DNA of 64,000 nt from Staphylotrichum longicolle (lineage: Eukaryota > Ascomycota > Sordariomycetes > Sordariales > Chaetomiaceae). Below, in pieces: positions 45,034-57,116 of the stretch (positions are counted from its first letter, which is position 1; each line of letters opens with the position of its first letter). Location of the stretch: the NCBI GenBank assembly GCA_019096155.1, contig JAHCVI010000006.1:1550001-1614000 (forward strand). Direction: 5' to 3'. The notes under the pieces were generated by a model. That model did not search any database. It was not told the DNA's origin and saw only the letters and a list, made by a program, of their open reading frames with translations. Made by a program: the position numbers and the translations under genes.

Positions 45034-46104
45034 TCACATCGAGCTCAAGGCGTAGATGTAGAGACAGGTGTGGCAGTAACTGTGACGGTACGTACACACG
45101 ACCCCCCGGTGGACTGGCCTGGGCCCCCCGAGGGAGGTGCTGATGCTCTTGACGTAGATTGTGGTCACTCCATACGGCGGGTATGTGAAGTCTGGTTTGC
45201 CGATCGTAGGAGTTGCAGACGCTGCCCGTTCCTTCAGGTCCATGACTACGTCGGTGTTGGTGGTCGTGCCATGGTTGTCGTGGGCACTGTCATGCCCAGC
45301 ATCCGGATCCGAATCGGGGTGAACCTCTGCGCTGCCAGCATGGCGAATTGCAACTCGAAGACCAGGCTCGAGGTTTGAACTTTCGGCACGGCCAAGACGA
45401 CGGCCAGAGACTGGCGATGATGTGGCCGTAACGGTGTAGAAACAAGTCGTCGTCCTGGTGGTAGCCGTCACGGTGACCGTACGCACCTCAGTCACGGTCC
45501 GCGTGGTCGTCACAACTGCGTTGGTCGTCGGAACCAGAGTTGTCTTGGCCTTGGCTGTGTTGACCACATACTTTGGCGTTGAGGTTGGCGGGTAAGCAAT
45601 GAAGTTGTAAGGCTTGATGGAGATGCCCGCGGCCGTAGGCAAGTTCCAGCTAATTATGTGGAAGCCTTGGCCCATGTCCTTCCCGCGGAGGCTCTTGCAT
45701 GCAAACTGGAAGTTGCCCTTGTTGATGCTGGCTGCCGGGATCGGATCGCAGGTGTAGTTATCAAGCTTGCCGTACTCCCAGGGGTAGATGTTTCCAGGAG
45801 CAGCTCGTGGGACATAGACAACAGGTGTGACGGCATACGCCTTACCCGAAACCGAAAGAGGGAGGGTGCATGGAGCCGTTGCTGAGGCCGGCCCCGTCGC
45901 GGTGACCACTGTTGGACTGGTTAGTACCGGTTTCTCGGAGCCGATAAAAGCAACGGGACTGACAGGAGTTCAGGCCACACGATGTACCACCAAAATAGTT
46001 GGTGTTCGTCGGCGCATAGGCGAGAGTGGCGGGGACTCGATAGCCAGACTCGATGACGGTGGTGGCGAGCGCCGGAATGGTTAGAAAGCAGGCCGGTAGC
46101 ACCA
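45034..46104 (-). CDS. Thr-rich secreted protein, unknown function
   Basis: Start ATG at 46104 with signal peptide (MVLPACFLTIPALATTVIES). Exon 1 ends after TSCGLNS; the intron of about 55 nt (GTCAGT...CAACAG, about 45911-45966) joins to LVTATGPASATAPCTLPLSVSG in frame. A globular N-terminal domain (YVPRAAPGNIYPWEYGKLDNYTC, then NFQFACKSLRGKDMGQGFHI) has four cysteines or so, followed by a Thr-rich linker (TTTRTVTEVRTVTVTATT) and a hydrophilic C-terminal region. The end is uncertain: the present frame stops at 45034, but the adjacent frame over the last 100 bases reads SCVRTVTVTATPVSTSTP and stops at about 45050, which fits the Thr-rich style better, so a one-base indel in one of the two G6 runs nearby is likely. 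No family recognised; probably a cell-wall-associated protein. Confidence 0.65.
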
Positions 46105-49100
46105 TTTTGACGACCAAAGATTCAACGAATGACTGTAATGACTGTCTGAGATGTATGTACGAAAAGAGTGGACGGGTCACGGTCGCAACCCCAAATTGAG
46201 CCGACAATTGAAAGTGAAGATGGAAGCGCAACGACCTTGATGATCGAAAAGAACAAAGCAGAGATTGAGCATCATGAGATTGCACACTGCTGGTGCCAAG
46301 ATGTCAGACAAGGATTAGACGGAGTGGTGGTCACCCCGGATGCGCGAGCCCCTGATAGGGCTGACATGGAGCCTACATCGTCTCGCGAATTCGCACGAAT
46401 GGCTGTTTGTGGGTGGTGGGGCAGGGGTTAGTTTTCTTCTTCGAAATTGTTGTCGCCGTGAGAGACATGGGGAGGGCATACCAGAAGCTCGAAGACGGAA
46501 ACTCTTACACCTTTTCGGCGACACAGTTTAGGCCTTCGAAGAAGTGAAGGTTCTGCATCCCCAAGCAGATCAAGCATTTTCTCCTCGCTCAAGTCGTTGA
46601 TGGCACGGCGCTATCTGTGAGAATTACCGATGACAATATATAAAGGTCGTAAATAGCTTCAATATTGAGGTGATGTGACATCAGGTCAAGTGTCACGGCG
46701 ATTGCGCGATGCCCGGCGCCCGGAACCCCGGGGAAGACCCCGGCAAGTAGGACGCACGCGCGGAAACGGAACGGCTGCTGCTGGAAAGCGCGCAATTCAA
46801 GGGGGCGGATTAGTGCAACTTCTCCCGGTAGTCGTGGCCTTACGCAAAATCCCGTGCTGGCAACCAAGAAAGAGGTTGACAGATTCGTTGTTCGGTCGTA
46901 TCGGCACCAGGCCGGGACAGTACCCCACTTTTCTCCGGCGTTCGGATCCGGTGGGGCTGAATAAGGTACGGTAACGCAAGCCGGCTGAAAGAGGACTGAG
47001 GTTAAATTTGGATGGTGCGCATGTGATACCTAGCGACACCGAAAAGAAGAGAATATGCATTCCGCTCTGCATCATTCTACCCTGATTCTAAAAGGTCAAA
47101 TTAGGGACAGGTCTTGTGCTGCTACTGTGGCGTTAGTTCAGCCGCCAGAGAGACTTTGACCGCGAGCTCGTGGAGCGCAGAACGATGTGCCGGCCTGAAC
47201 AACCCTCAGCAACTTGGTTTACCGGGTGCAGGCATCTTCCAAACTGTTGGGGCAATTCTTTCCCTTGACCGGTTTCAATTATCAGCTTGAGGCACGCCTA
47301 GACTGAAGTTGTGAGCTCTCATTTGATTCGTTGTTGACGCGATGCTAATAAGGGGTGGTGCCAATGACAGCTGTCATCTGGACAGACCGGACAATCGCAT
47401 CCGGGCCAGGTAAGGTGCGAGGGGTAGATCACTCTTAGAAATCACTGTAACGTGTGCATCGGCGGCATTCTTGGCTGAGCACAAGCCAGTCCTCGTTGAC
47501 CTGAACTCAGCTGAAACTGTTGGGAGGCCCATGACCGGCAACGCAGCCAAAATCTATGCATACATAGGTAGGTATGACCATCGCGGGCGAGCTATTGGCA
47601 CAATTCAGAAGAGGGGTCTACGCAACTGCCAGATATAACCGGTGAGAAGGGTAGGTGCATTGAACTTTCAGACTGCAGCGCCCCTCCGGTCACCTCGCCG
47701 TCATTCCCCCTCTACCCTACTCTGCCATTCCTCGGCTTCACCCTGCCATTCGTTGTGTCAGGATCAGAGCTGGAATTGAGGGGCGTCAGTGAGCAGCGAT
47801 GGGCGCGGACGGGATCAATTTGAATTGGTTGCTATCGATTCCTCAGCGCTTGTGGCGGAGATCCTCGTTTGACCAACCTCAGAGGCGGCAGACCGGCTTC
47901 ACCCTTCGTCTATAAAAGCCAGTCTCATCCTCCATCAAGTTCAAGCATCTTTTCCCAACGCTTCCATTTCTCGAATCAGCTAGCTCTTCCTTCAATTGCT
48001 TAGCTTTTCAGTGACCATACTCACTCCCACCTCACTCTTATCATCGCAAACATAGTTATGATCATCTACACGTTGTGGTTTCCCTTCTAGTTTGGGGGGC
48101 CCGCCACACCAGCCCGTCAGGCCTGCCCAACCTGTGGACGGCATCGAGATGCCAAGTCCCAGGCCCCTCCGGGCGCCTGCAACCTCCCTCGCCATCGTCA
48201 ACACCCGTTGACGGTCACCGGTCATGTCTCACGCCCCGACATGTCACCGTGCTTCTCCAGTGTTAACAATTCACTAATCTCTCATAGCAAATCAGTGCTG
48301 GGTTCACCGACATGGTCTCAATTGGCATGGGCGGCTTGTAAGCCCTGATGGGCTTCATGGCAACTTTGACAACGTGGCAAAGGATTTCATTTCTAGCACT
48401 AGTATATTTGCCGCGCTCTTCAGCTCTTCACCCTTTGTTTAGTTCAACAAGGTCATTCATTCCACCCCACATCATCAGAATCTTCCTACAGTGTGGCACT
48501 TGGATTGCCAGCTGAACAGAATGTCCCAGTCGCTGCCGGGTCTAATCTGACTCGAGTTTTGACGCTTTCCTCGGAGCGGAACTCAACTATCTATGAACTG
48601 ACGCCCGCATCGGCGTTATTCTGACTCCTCTCCGAATGATGTCCACGCCCGACATTGGCAAGCACTCACATGCTGAAAAGAAAGGACCATTTCAATCATG
48701 CCTATCAACAAAGTTCAGTCCAGTCCAGCACCTTGTTTCCCAGGCTTGGGCCATCACCTCCTCAATGTTAGAAGGTCCTGGGTTGACCTTTTTCCCCAAC
48801 ATTTTAGTAGAAAAAAAAAAAAAAAAAAATGAAGCCAAGATAAAATTAATAGAGTTCGTCGTTATGGCGCGTTCCCTAGGCTTGGAATCACAGACTCACA
48901 TTTAATTTGTTGCGTTGTGTGGAGATGGAAAGCTGAAGCAATCCTTCACCTTCACCTCCAAGTGGCAGAGAAGCACAGACAAGGACAACGGCATTTCGCG
49001 TTCGGAGATGCCCGTCTGCCAACACAACAATCACACTATCACACAGCCTCGGTCAAATCGGTCTTTTGGTTTGGCTGTTGGTGATGGCTTTCAGCCTCGC

Positions 49101-49991
49101 GTGTTCTATTCTTGGTACCCAGTGGCTGTTCAAAGTGGGCGAGGTGCATTTGCTGGAGCCTACCGCCCCGATGTCACCATTCTTTGGCCCCAGCCGTGCA
49201 TAAGTCGGGCTCTTGGTGCAGAATCTCCAACACGCCAAGTCTTGGTTTGGGATTCAGCTGCAAAAGCTATCTCGTTTGGTCAAGCCAACACTGGTTCCTG
49301 GCCTCTGCATCCTCCGGTTCAATGCGCGCCGAGGAATGAATTGCGATATGCAAGACCCTTCTTGCCGTTGAACGGTTCCCGCGGCACGTTGGTGGCAGCG
49401 TGCAGCCATGCAGGTGAGGCTTTGGAACGGCCAATCTCCCCAGCCTTATCACAATGGCACCAACAAGCAGCATCCCGAAACGGGCGGGATCCACGCCCCG
49501 GACAAACGGCTTGTTGCTTCTCCATCAGGAACTGTCGGAATGTCGAAGTGCCACAAGGGCATGCCAAGAACCGGGGACTCTTTCCCAAGCCTCCATGGTT
49601 GCAGATGCGGCCCCTGAATGCACATGTTTGGGATGGTCGCTGCACGGCCATGGGAGTCTGTGACCAACACCCTGCGACCATGCGGCGCATTCGTGCATAC
49701 GGCCCACACCAACACTCAACCCTCGCCGTCCCGACTTTTCATCACTGCGGTGAACGATGTCGAACCCCGGTGGCCGGACCAGAACGCCTCATTTGTGTGG
49801 GGGCCGTTGGAGGCTGGTCGCACCCGGTTGTGAACTGTTGCCTCGAACGTGCAGAATGCGGAGTACAGCCGAGAAATACTGAGCTTGCTGGGTTTGCGGA
49901 TCGCGAAGCATAAAGAACGCCACAGACCCATGATGCCGTTCATGTGTTGCCCTCGGGACCCCAAGACCACCAGTCGTTGCAAAAGCCCATC
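46105..49991. other. Long intergenic region (3.9 kb)
   Basis: No intact gene. Contains a promoter-like element at about 47912, an A19 run at 48811-48829, and a 332-codon open frame at 48915-49913 without ATG at its start and with other open frames on both strands over it, which I do not accept as a gene. Confidence 0.5.
47912..48000 (+). promoter_or_regulatory. Orphan promoter-like element
   Basis: TATAAAAG at about 47911-47918 is followed by an 80-base pyrimidine-rich leader (CATCCTCCATCAAGTTC...), exactly the layout of strong fungal promoters. The first ATG (48058) opens only ten codons. A decayed gene or a non-coding transcript may follow; the frame MVSIGMGGL with stop then ALMGFMATL at about 48313-48375 could be a relic. 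Confidence 0.35.
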
Positions 49992-52181
49992 ATGGTGAAC
50001 TCTCGAGTGGTTTGTGCCCTCGTGTGGGCCTCGAACTTGGTCGTTGCCTCGCCAAACCCAGCGCCGCTTGTTGCGGTACGAACCACAAACTTCCCGGGGA
50101 CGTCGGACGAGGACACCATTCATGCCGTATGGCGCCGACTCGCCGCTCTGGCACATCGGGAGCCAGATCCAGTCTTCAGAAACAGCACAAGCATCAACAA
50201 GAGCTGGAACGACGCGACCTTGTTCAGCTAGTATGTTTTCTACCCAGTGGATTTTCACTCACCCTAACGCTCTGCAGCACCCGCACAGCCGAGGCGAACA
50301 CCAGTGCCGGTGCCGTTGAGGCCGGGGTGAGCATAGAGGTCACATGTGTGACATGCTACTTCAAGGCCGATGTTACTGCTGAGTTGACGATCAACGGCAC
50401 CTTCGATCTCGGAAAGACACTCAGCAACATCACAGACCAAGTCGGAAACGAACTCAAGAATATGACCGACACAGCAGTGGACAGCGTTGGAGACGTTGTC
50501 GGAAACTTTTTCAACCAACTTGGCAAGCAATTTAGCAACCTTGCTCAGGGAAGGGGGTTTGACCTTGACGAGCTCGTCAGTTTCGATGACTTTGACGTGG
50601 ACACAGACATTGACGTTGATCTCCCTCCCCTGCCAGAAGTCCAGCTTTTGTTCCAGATTGACACCTTGGACTTGTACATGGAAATTGACACGACGATCGC
50701 CGCTGGAGCAACCCTGACAATCCCATTGTACAGGTCAGCAACGGCGGCCGGCCTTTGGGCGGGTGACGACATGAAGGCTGGACTGTTCGTGACGATGGAC
50801 TTGATTCTCAGTGTCGAGGGCGAGATCACGCTCCGTTCTGGGTTTCATCTTCTCCTGGATGATCCAATCGGCTTCAACATTGCCATGTTTGGCAGCGATG
50901 TGTCGAGCATCATCTTGTAAGCCATTGTCACACCACAGTCGATACTCGTTTTCCCACTGACAACAAAATCCCCTATCCAGCAACGGTGGCAAGTTCGAGT
51001 TTCTCCCTGTCACCGTCATCAGCGGCAGCGTCGCGCTCAAGGCGATTTTGAGAATTGGCATGCACGCCGGCTTCAGCATCAGCAGCAAACCGATCCGCCA
51101 CGTTCCGGAAGAGTTTCTCGGCAACGCAACATTTAAGGCGGGCGTTGAGGTGGGCGTCTTTGCCACGGTCGCCGAGTTCCTCACCAACATCACCGGCGGT
51201 GCCAACCTCAAAGCCCAGGAAGGCTGCGCCCTCAAGATCGTCGAAGAATACACCCTCGCCTTGGGCGCCGTCGCCGGCGCGACCCTGGCCGTCGGAGAGC
51301 ACACCTGGGGCCCAACCCCCAACACCACCATCCCGGTTTTCTACACCACGCTCGCCGACGTCTGCGCCGTCACCGCGACGCCCAAAGCCACCCCCGCCAC
51401 CACCACCGCCCTGGCCGCACGCCAGGCCGCTGACCCCAAGCTCGACACCCAGACCATCACCACCAAGGTCTTCTACACGGGCGTCGCCTGCTCCAACCCG
51501 GCCGAGTTCAACTGCCCGCGGTCGCAGCAGACCACGTCCCTCCTGACCAGCACCCTCACCCTCGTCACCGCCGTCCCGTCCGGCGTCACGGCCACTTTCC
51601 CCGCGTCCACCGCGCTCGCCGTGCCGACCACGATCCCCTTTGGAAAGCAGGCCAACGCGCTGAGCGCCACCACCGGCGTGCCGGTGAGCTACGTGCCTCC
51701 GCCGCCGCCGCCTCCGCCCACGAGCAGCGCTACGACGAGCGCTGGCGGTGGGGGCGGGGGTGTCTTGGATGATGTTGGGAAGGTGTTCGACGGGGAGACG
51801 GGTGGCGTGTCGAACAAGTTGATCATTGGGTTGAGTGTGGGGTTGGGAGTGCCGATCCTGGCGGCGGTTATTGGCGGGTTGGTGTAAGTCTTTTCCGTTC
51901 CTTCTTGCTCTGCCGCTCTTTGTGGTTTCCCCCTTTTCTTTGTTTCGAACACTTCCTTCAGACCATAACACCCCCCCATATTCACGTTCTCTGGTTTTGG
52001 ATATGACAGATGGCTGACTCTGCACATGCACAGGCAATGGCTGAGACGCAGGAGATACACCCCTGTTCCCAAGTCGGACACGGCGGTCGAGTACACCGGT
52101 GCATATCACAGCCCGATGGCTGCGGAGAGGGAGGGTATGATCAAAAAGGGTCCAGTCGTATCTGTGGGTGAGGCTCACTAG
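49992..52181 (+). CDS. Type I single-pass membrane protein, unknown function
   Basis: Exons 49992-50230, 50278-50916, 50981-51883, 52034-52181; 642 aa. Signal peptide MVNSRVVCALVWASNLVVASP. The ectodomain of about 520 residues is mostly beta-predicted, has few cysteines (a CVTCYF element near residue 110), an Asp-rich hinge (DDFDVDTDIDVDLPPLPEV), a long region with GIPL-like hydrophobic beta strands, then Thr/Pro-rich stalk PPPPPPPPTSS and a Gly run, and one membrane helix (LIIGLSVGLGVPILAAVIGGLV). The cytoplasmic tail WLRRRRYTPVPK to VGEAH is about 50 residues and basic at its start. No recognised domain. The layout (signal peptide, ectodomain, stalk, TM, short tail) is that of cell-surface sensors or adhesins. 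Reading frame intact. Confidence 0.8.
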
Positions 52182-52709
52182 TGATACATGGTATGACGTG
52201 GTGGATGGAATGTGTCGTGGGCTACAAGCCATGACAGGCCTGATGTGCTGACAGCTTGAGATTGCGTGTTCCATTCTACTTGACTCGAGTGTTTGTTTCG
52301 GGGGGATTCTCGGTGCCTCGTCGTTTCGTCGTTGTTGTATACCAGGTACCTTAGTCTAGCTGGGCGTGTGACATGAAGGAAGAAGCCGCCATGCAGAAAT
52401 CAATAATACCCAACAGTGATCGAAGTTGCTTTGTCAGGTCAGCAAGAACGGGTAATTTGTCATCAGCCACGTGGGAACTGTTTCAACGGGCCTCTTAACA
52501 GTACCTAGCCAAGTCATTGGAGAGCACATGACTGATGCAAAAGAAAGCAGCCTCCGAGCTCGAGCTCCAGGAGATTGAGGACCGCAATTACCGCTGTGCA
52601 GGATGACCTATCGTGTTTGCAAAACCACAACTGTCTAACGAAAGCCGACGACTTGCGAGACCCAGGTACATTGGCGGCTATCAAACCATGCTGCTTGCCA
52701 AACCGAACG
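52182..52709. other. Convergent 3' spacer
   Basis: 530 bp; holds an AGGTACCT palindrome at 52344-52351 and nothing gene-like. Confidence 0.5.
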
Positions 52710-54003
52710 TTAAGCGGACATCTTGAAGCCTGCAAGAACACTGCAACTCGATACCACGTTCCAATCCGCCGATATCATGTAGAGATACTCACCACACTGC
52801 ATGAGCCTGGTCGTCCCCATGCTCGGTTCAGTGCAGGTGACCAAGTCGCCATTGACCTTGCAGATGATTGGCTTGTCGTTGGTCGAAGCTGCCTGGACGT
52901 CCGTCTCGACGTACAGGGCACCAATCCTTGAACTCGAGGCGTGTAGGAACAACTTGCGGTCGTTGTTGAGGGCCAGCGACGGTTGGCCGCCGGCAGTGAT
53001 GAGGTTGAAGCGGTCGGCTTGCGCGACGCCAGAACCAGAAAGTACGTAATGTCCAGAAAGTGCGACATACTTGCCCGTGCCAGGGCCGCCTTGAAGTGTC
53101 AAGTAGGCCGTCTGGGTCGGTGGGACGAGCGTGGTCGTTGTTGTGACTGTTGTGGTGCTCTTAAAGAGCCCAGTAGTCGTCACCGTGGCTGTCGCGGTCA
53201 CGGGCACGATGACGGTGCTTGAGACTATGACGGTGACGACTGAAGTGGAGGTCGAGGGGATGGCGGTGCTCTCTGTGACAGTGACGATGTCGGTGACTCC
53301 GGGAAGAGACATGGTGAGTGTCGCGGTGCTGCTGACGGCATTGATGCAGGAACACGCCGACGAGTACTCCTCCAGGCTAACACAGTTGGACGCGATGGAG
53401 TACAAGGCGGATGTCGAGGATGTGACGGCGGGCTCCGATGTGAGGGACGTGGCGGATGTAGCGTCAGGAGTCGAGGTGGAAGCCGTAGCATCAGGCGTCG
53501 AGGTAGTCGACGGACCGGTTGAGGTCAGAGTCTTGTTGCAGCCACGCTTCTTGGGGTTCCGTTTCTTCTTTGTCGGTTGCGTGCCAGGGGTCGGAGCAGT
53601 CACCACCTCGGTCACGGTGTTGATGCTGGTAGCGGAGTAGGCTGTCACGGTTTCGACCACCTCCGCATATGAAGTTGACCTCACGATGTGGGTAAATTCC
53701 GTGGTGCTGAGGGTGACAATGATGTCGGTGTAAGGGACTGTGGTAGTGGTGGTCGAGATGATTTCATCGGCAGGGAGCGTGCTATCAACATTTAGTCAAC
53801 GGGCTGACCTTGACAAGATGCCCTCTGCACCACTACATGCGCAAGACATACACTGTGTAGGTGCTTGGCGACCCAAACATGGACACACAAGCATCAAACT
53901 GGGCAATGGGGTTGTTGTCGATGCTGCCAACGACCTGTTGCAGGCACTGGTTGACAGTGCACACAGGGCTGGCCGCATTGAACGGCACGATTCCGGCAGG
54001 CAT
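52710..54003 (-). CDS. Thr/Ser-rich secreted protein with Y-x2-A-C-x-C motif
   Basis: Begins at ATG 54003 (MPAGIVPFNAASPVCTVNQC) unless a signal-peptide exon lies upstream; a possible one (SIHSFFFTPVSFVHHTF) is at about 54090-54035 but could not be joined with certainty. An intron of about 75 nt (near 53780-53850; GTATGT...GATAG) joins STYTV to TLPADEIISTTTTTV. Order: Cys-containing N-terminal part (TVNQCLQQVVGSIDNNPIAQ), Thr-rich stretch, basic patch KKKRNPKKRGC, Ser/Thr repeats STSTPDAT, motif EEYSSACSCIN, second Thr-rich stretch (VTATATVTTTG), then a globular C-terminal domain (QADRFNLITAGGQPSLAL; DKPIICKVNGDLVTC). Near the end a 63-nt segment with GTGAGT and TTGCAG is in frame without stop and may be spliced, giving MQCGFKMSA. 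Distantly similar in layout to the gene at 55.4 kb. Confidence 0.65.
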
Positions 54004-55362
54004 TTTGAGAACGAGCGTACGTGAGCCGGAGCTCCAAAGGTGTGATGAACGAATGACACTGGCGTAAAAAAAAACGAATGGATGGACGCTGCCACAACTC
54101 CCAGATCGGCGTCGTTCCCGTTGTCTTTAATTCTTTATTTATCTTGAACCACCCTCCCCCTGTTCCATGTTGTCCGTGGCAGACCCACTTGACCATGGCT
54201 TGATTGAGAATAGCGCTCTCGATGTTTGTCGCTAGTTCGGGGCCCAGCCGAAACACCATTCTGCATTGAGTCGAGAAATGGAACGGGTCAGTGGGTACTC
54301 ATCTGGTCCAGATTGGTCCATCACCAAGAAAAGCCAAGTTTATCGATTTTCAGCAGCAATGTGCCAGCTCCGCCGACCTGAGAGCACGTGCAAGCTTCCA
54401 AATTCTGGTCAAATGGATGGACAAGACCCCGAAATCCTCAAGGTAACCGCTCACATCACCATGGCATCTTGACGAAGCTCTATACTCAACGTTCTTCATT
54501 AGTGCCGAGACACCAGAGCCCGAAGTCACGAAAGTGGAAACACGCCAAGCGCGAGTTTGGGGATCCAGTCGGGTTTCTACCCACCGCAATCCCTGTTGCC
54601 AGCTGCTTGTCAAGGACCAGCCCTCGAACCGCAAAGGCATCACCAGTCCAACACATGCGGCCTTCGCATCCCGACAACGCGGGAATGTGATGTCATGCAC
54701 AAAAGGGGGGGTGAAAAATCTGGCTGCTGAAGCTGATGGTGCGTGCCATTGTGTTGTGAATGAATGGGGCACAATGGACGAACTTTGCCGACTTCCGAAT
54801 CGATCGTCAGGGCTTGCATAAAGCGAATTCTGCAGCAGAGATCGAAGGTGACTGTGTCACCTCGCTTTCGCCTTGGCAGCTCCTCTTGCCTCTTGCTTTA
54901 TTCCTGTGAGACTGACCCCTGCCTCACTGATACTCTTGGCCAGGCGTGCCCTATCGGAGAGAGAGAAACCGCATTCATCTTTCACGCTTGCGAAGAGTAA
55001 GCCGCCGGCTTGGCCTCCGAGTGCGAATGACACAACCGCACCGCATGGGAAAGCGGTGTCCATTGACATGCTGATAGAAGATTCTTGTTTTTCGCATGTC
55101 TTGGCAAGATGTTTGCGATAGGTACATGATCATGTCGTAAAGTGATCGCGGGCGAGGCGGCTAAGAACCTTGAAGGCACTGGGGCCTATCCAGGAAGCGG
55201 ATAGGACAGGCCCAATATCCCTCGCAAACAAACTCTTGACTTCGAGTTAGAATGCATCCATTCTCTCTGGGCAGAAGAGAGAATCTCAACATTTGGCCGC
55301 CACTCGGGCAGTTTCCCTGAACCTCCCGTTGAATCCTACCCCGAGTCCTTGACCCCCGAACC
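54004..55362. other. Divergent spacer between two Thr-rich genes
   Basis: 1.36 kb, with no accepted gene. It must contain both promoters; no TATA box stands out. An A9 run at 54067-54075 lies just upstream of the minus-strand gene. Confidence 0.5.
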
Positions 55363-56724
55363 ATGAAGAGCCTCGGGTTTGTTGTCCTCTGGGGCATTGC
55401 CCTGGTGCAATCCGCGAATGCCCTCTTCTTCTGCCTTCGTACCAACCCGTGCTGGGGAGGCAAGTCCCCAAGACTATTAGCTTACTGGAGAGGTGGACTA
55501 ATTGACTTTCCGGAATATAGCGCTTGGCATTGTTGGAGGTTTGCTCGATTGCCTTGGTAACCTGGTCGTTACTGTGACCCCGACTGTGTGAGACCTCCGT
55601 CCCTTGTTGATGCAAAGCTCCGTTGCTCAGACTTCAAATATGACAGCACCCAAACCAAGACCATCACTGCCGTCGTTAGTGCTGTCAATACCGTCACTGT
55701 CACTACGTCTACGACTGCAACCGTGGCAACCACGACCGAGTGTTTCACCACGACCACGACCACCACAGCATCGACAGCCACCAATACGGTCCTACAGACC
55801 ACCACTGCCGTTATCACCGCCACGAGCACTCAGACTGCCCCGGCAATCACCACTACCACAACTGTATATGGCGCACCCGTCGCTAAGATGATGCCCCGCG
55901 ACGATGACCTAGTGGTCCGTGGGAACAACTCATGGGGTATTCCTGACTACGCATGGCCCGCATGCGAGGACTGGAACCACTACGTCGATGCCTGCAAGTG
56001 CTTTGGCATTCATCCCATCACCGTCACAAAGCAACCGACCACTACAACACTTACTGTGACTGCACCCAACGCTGTCACTACGACCGTGTCTACCTTCACC
56101 ACCACCACCACCAACACCATCCCGGTAACGGCAACGACCTCAGCCACCTTCACCGCTATCGTCGAGGACATTGCCAGCGCTACCGTCACCTTTGTTGTCA
56201 CAGTGACCTCTACCGCCACCGTCATCACTACAACAACAACACCTACTGTCACCTCGACGCAATCCTGCAAGGCCACGGGAGTCCCTTTCCGCATCACCGC
56301 CCAGGTGTCCGGCGACAAGACCTACCTCACTGACGTCGGCGGCGCTCTCCTGCAGTGGTTCACCTTTGGTAATCCGAACGACCCGGCCAACGTCGCCACC
56401 TCGACCTTTGTTTTGGATAATGACGGTCTTCTCGAGCTAGTCCCTGCAGGTGGTCCAGACATAGTCCAGTTCATCGACGTGAATACTGGGACCCCTACCG
56501 AGCAAGTCTTTTCCATCAACCAGGACATCGTCGAGGGCACACCGGGATTGGTGCGGGTCAAGGGCTGTGTTGACGCGACGACCAATATCGTCACTCTTTC
56601 CGCGGCTGGCAGAAGCAACATATTGGCGTGCAATGGCTTTCCGTTCCTGTCGACGGGTGACGGTTCGGAAAGAGGACTGGGTTGTGTAACTCTGACGCCC
56701 CTCGCCGAGGACCCTCCAGTCTAA
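55363..56724 (+). CDS. Thr-rich secreted protein with Y-x2-A-C-x-C motif
   Basis: Three exons: 55363-55459, 55521-55587, 55647-56724, giving 413 aa. Intron 1 (55460-55520) is of the GC-AG type with donor GGCAAGT; intron 2 (55588-55646) uses GTGAGA and ATGACAG. The joined N-terminus reads signal peptide MKSLGFVVLWGIALVQSANA, then CLRTNPCWGALGIVGG and LLDCLGNLVVTVTPTV-TQTKT, all in one frame. Then a Thr-rich stretch of 60-70 residues, a folded linker with CEDWNHYVDACKCFGI, a second Thr-rich stretch (TVSTFTTTTTNTIPVTATT), and a C-terminal domain of about 150 residues (VPFRITAQVSGDKTYLTDVGG, FVLDNDGLLELV, ILACNGFPFL, ending GLGCVTLTPLAEDPPV) with few cysteines. Mucin-like, likely O-glycosylated and surface-associated. 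Function unknown; probable distant paralogue of the 52.7 kb gene. Confidence 0.75.
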
Positions 56725-57116
56725 GGCAACTAGTGGTCGAGGCTGGAACTGGTGCTGGCTTGGAGTTGGAGAGGACATGTGTTGTGGCAGGGAGCGTGCA
56801 GGCCTGTTACATACCAGAGAATGAAGCATGGCGGCCTCTGAATCCTGTACCAATCTGTAGTCAAAACCCAACGCCTCGTGTCCCAATTCTTCCCTTCTTC
56901 GAATGGTGTAGGCAGAGAAACCATGTCGGCAGATTCCATTCCCCAAGTGCAACTCAAGTCCTCCGCACACGCTCGTAATGAGTGGCACCACAAAGATTCG
57001 CAAAGTATTTGGGCTTTGGGACAGGGAACTTTGTGGCAGGGTAATTAAGTGCTGAACGCGGGAGGTGGCAACTGGAATCTGATTTGACTGCAGAGAAGCG
57101 TCGAGTCACCCGCTAC
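56725..57116. other. Convergent 3' spacer
   Basis: 390 bp between the Thr-rich gene and the MFS gene; nothing recognised. Confidence 0.5.

Noticed and set aside
48915..49913. 332-codon open frame on the plus strand
   Set aside because: Starts at a non-ATG codon, shows no domain, no coding-like third-position bias and is overlapped by several open frames on the other strand; probably GC-driven chance frame.
53131..53640. 169-codon plus-strand frame rich in Val
   Set aside because: Antisense of the Thr-rich repeats on the minus strand (ACN codons read as NGT/GTN).
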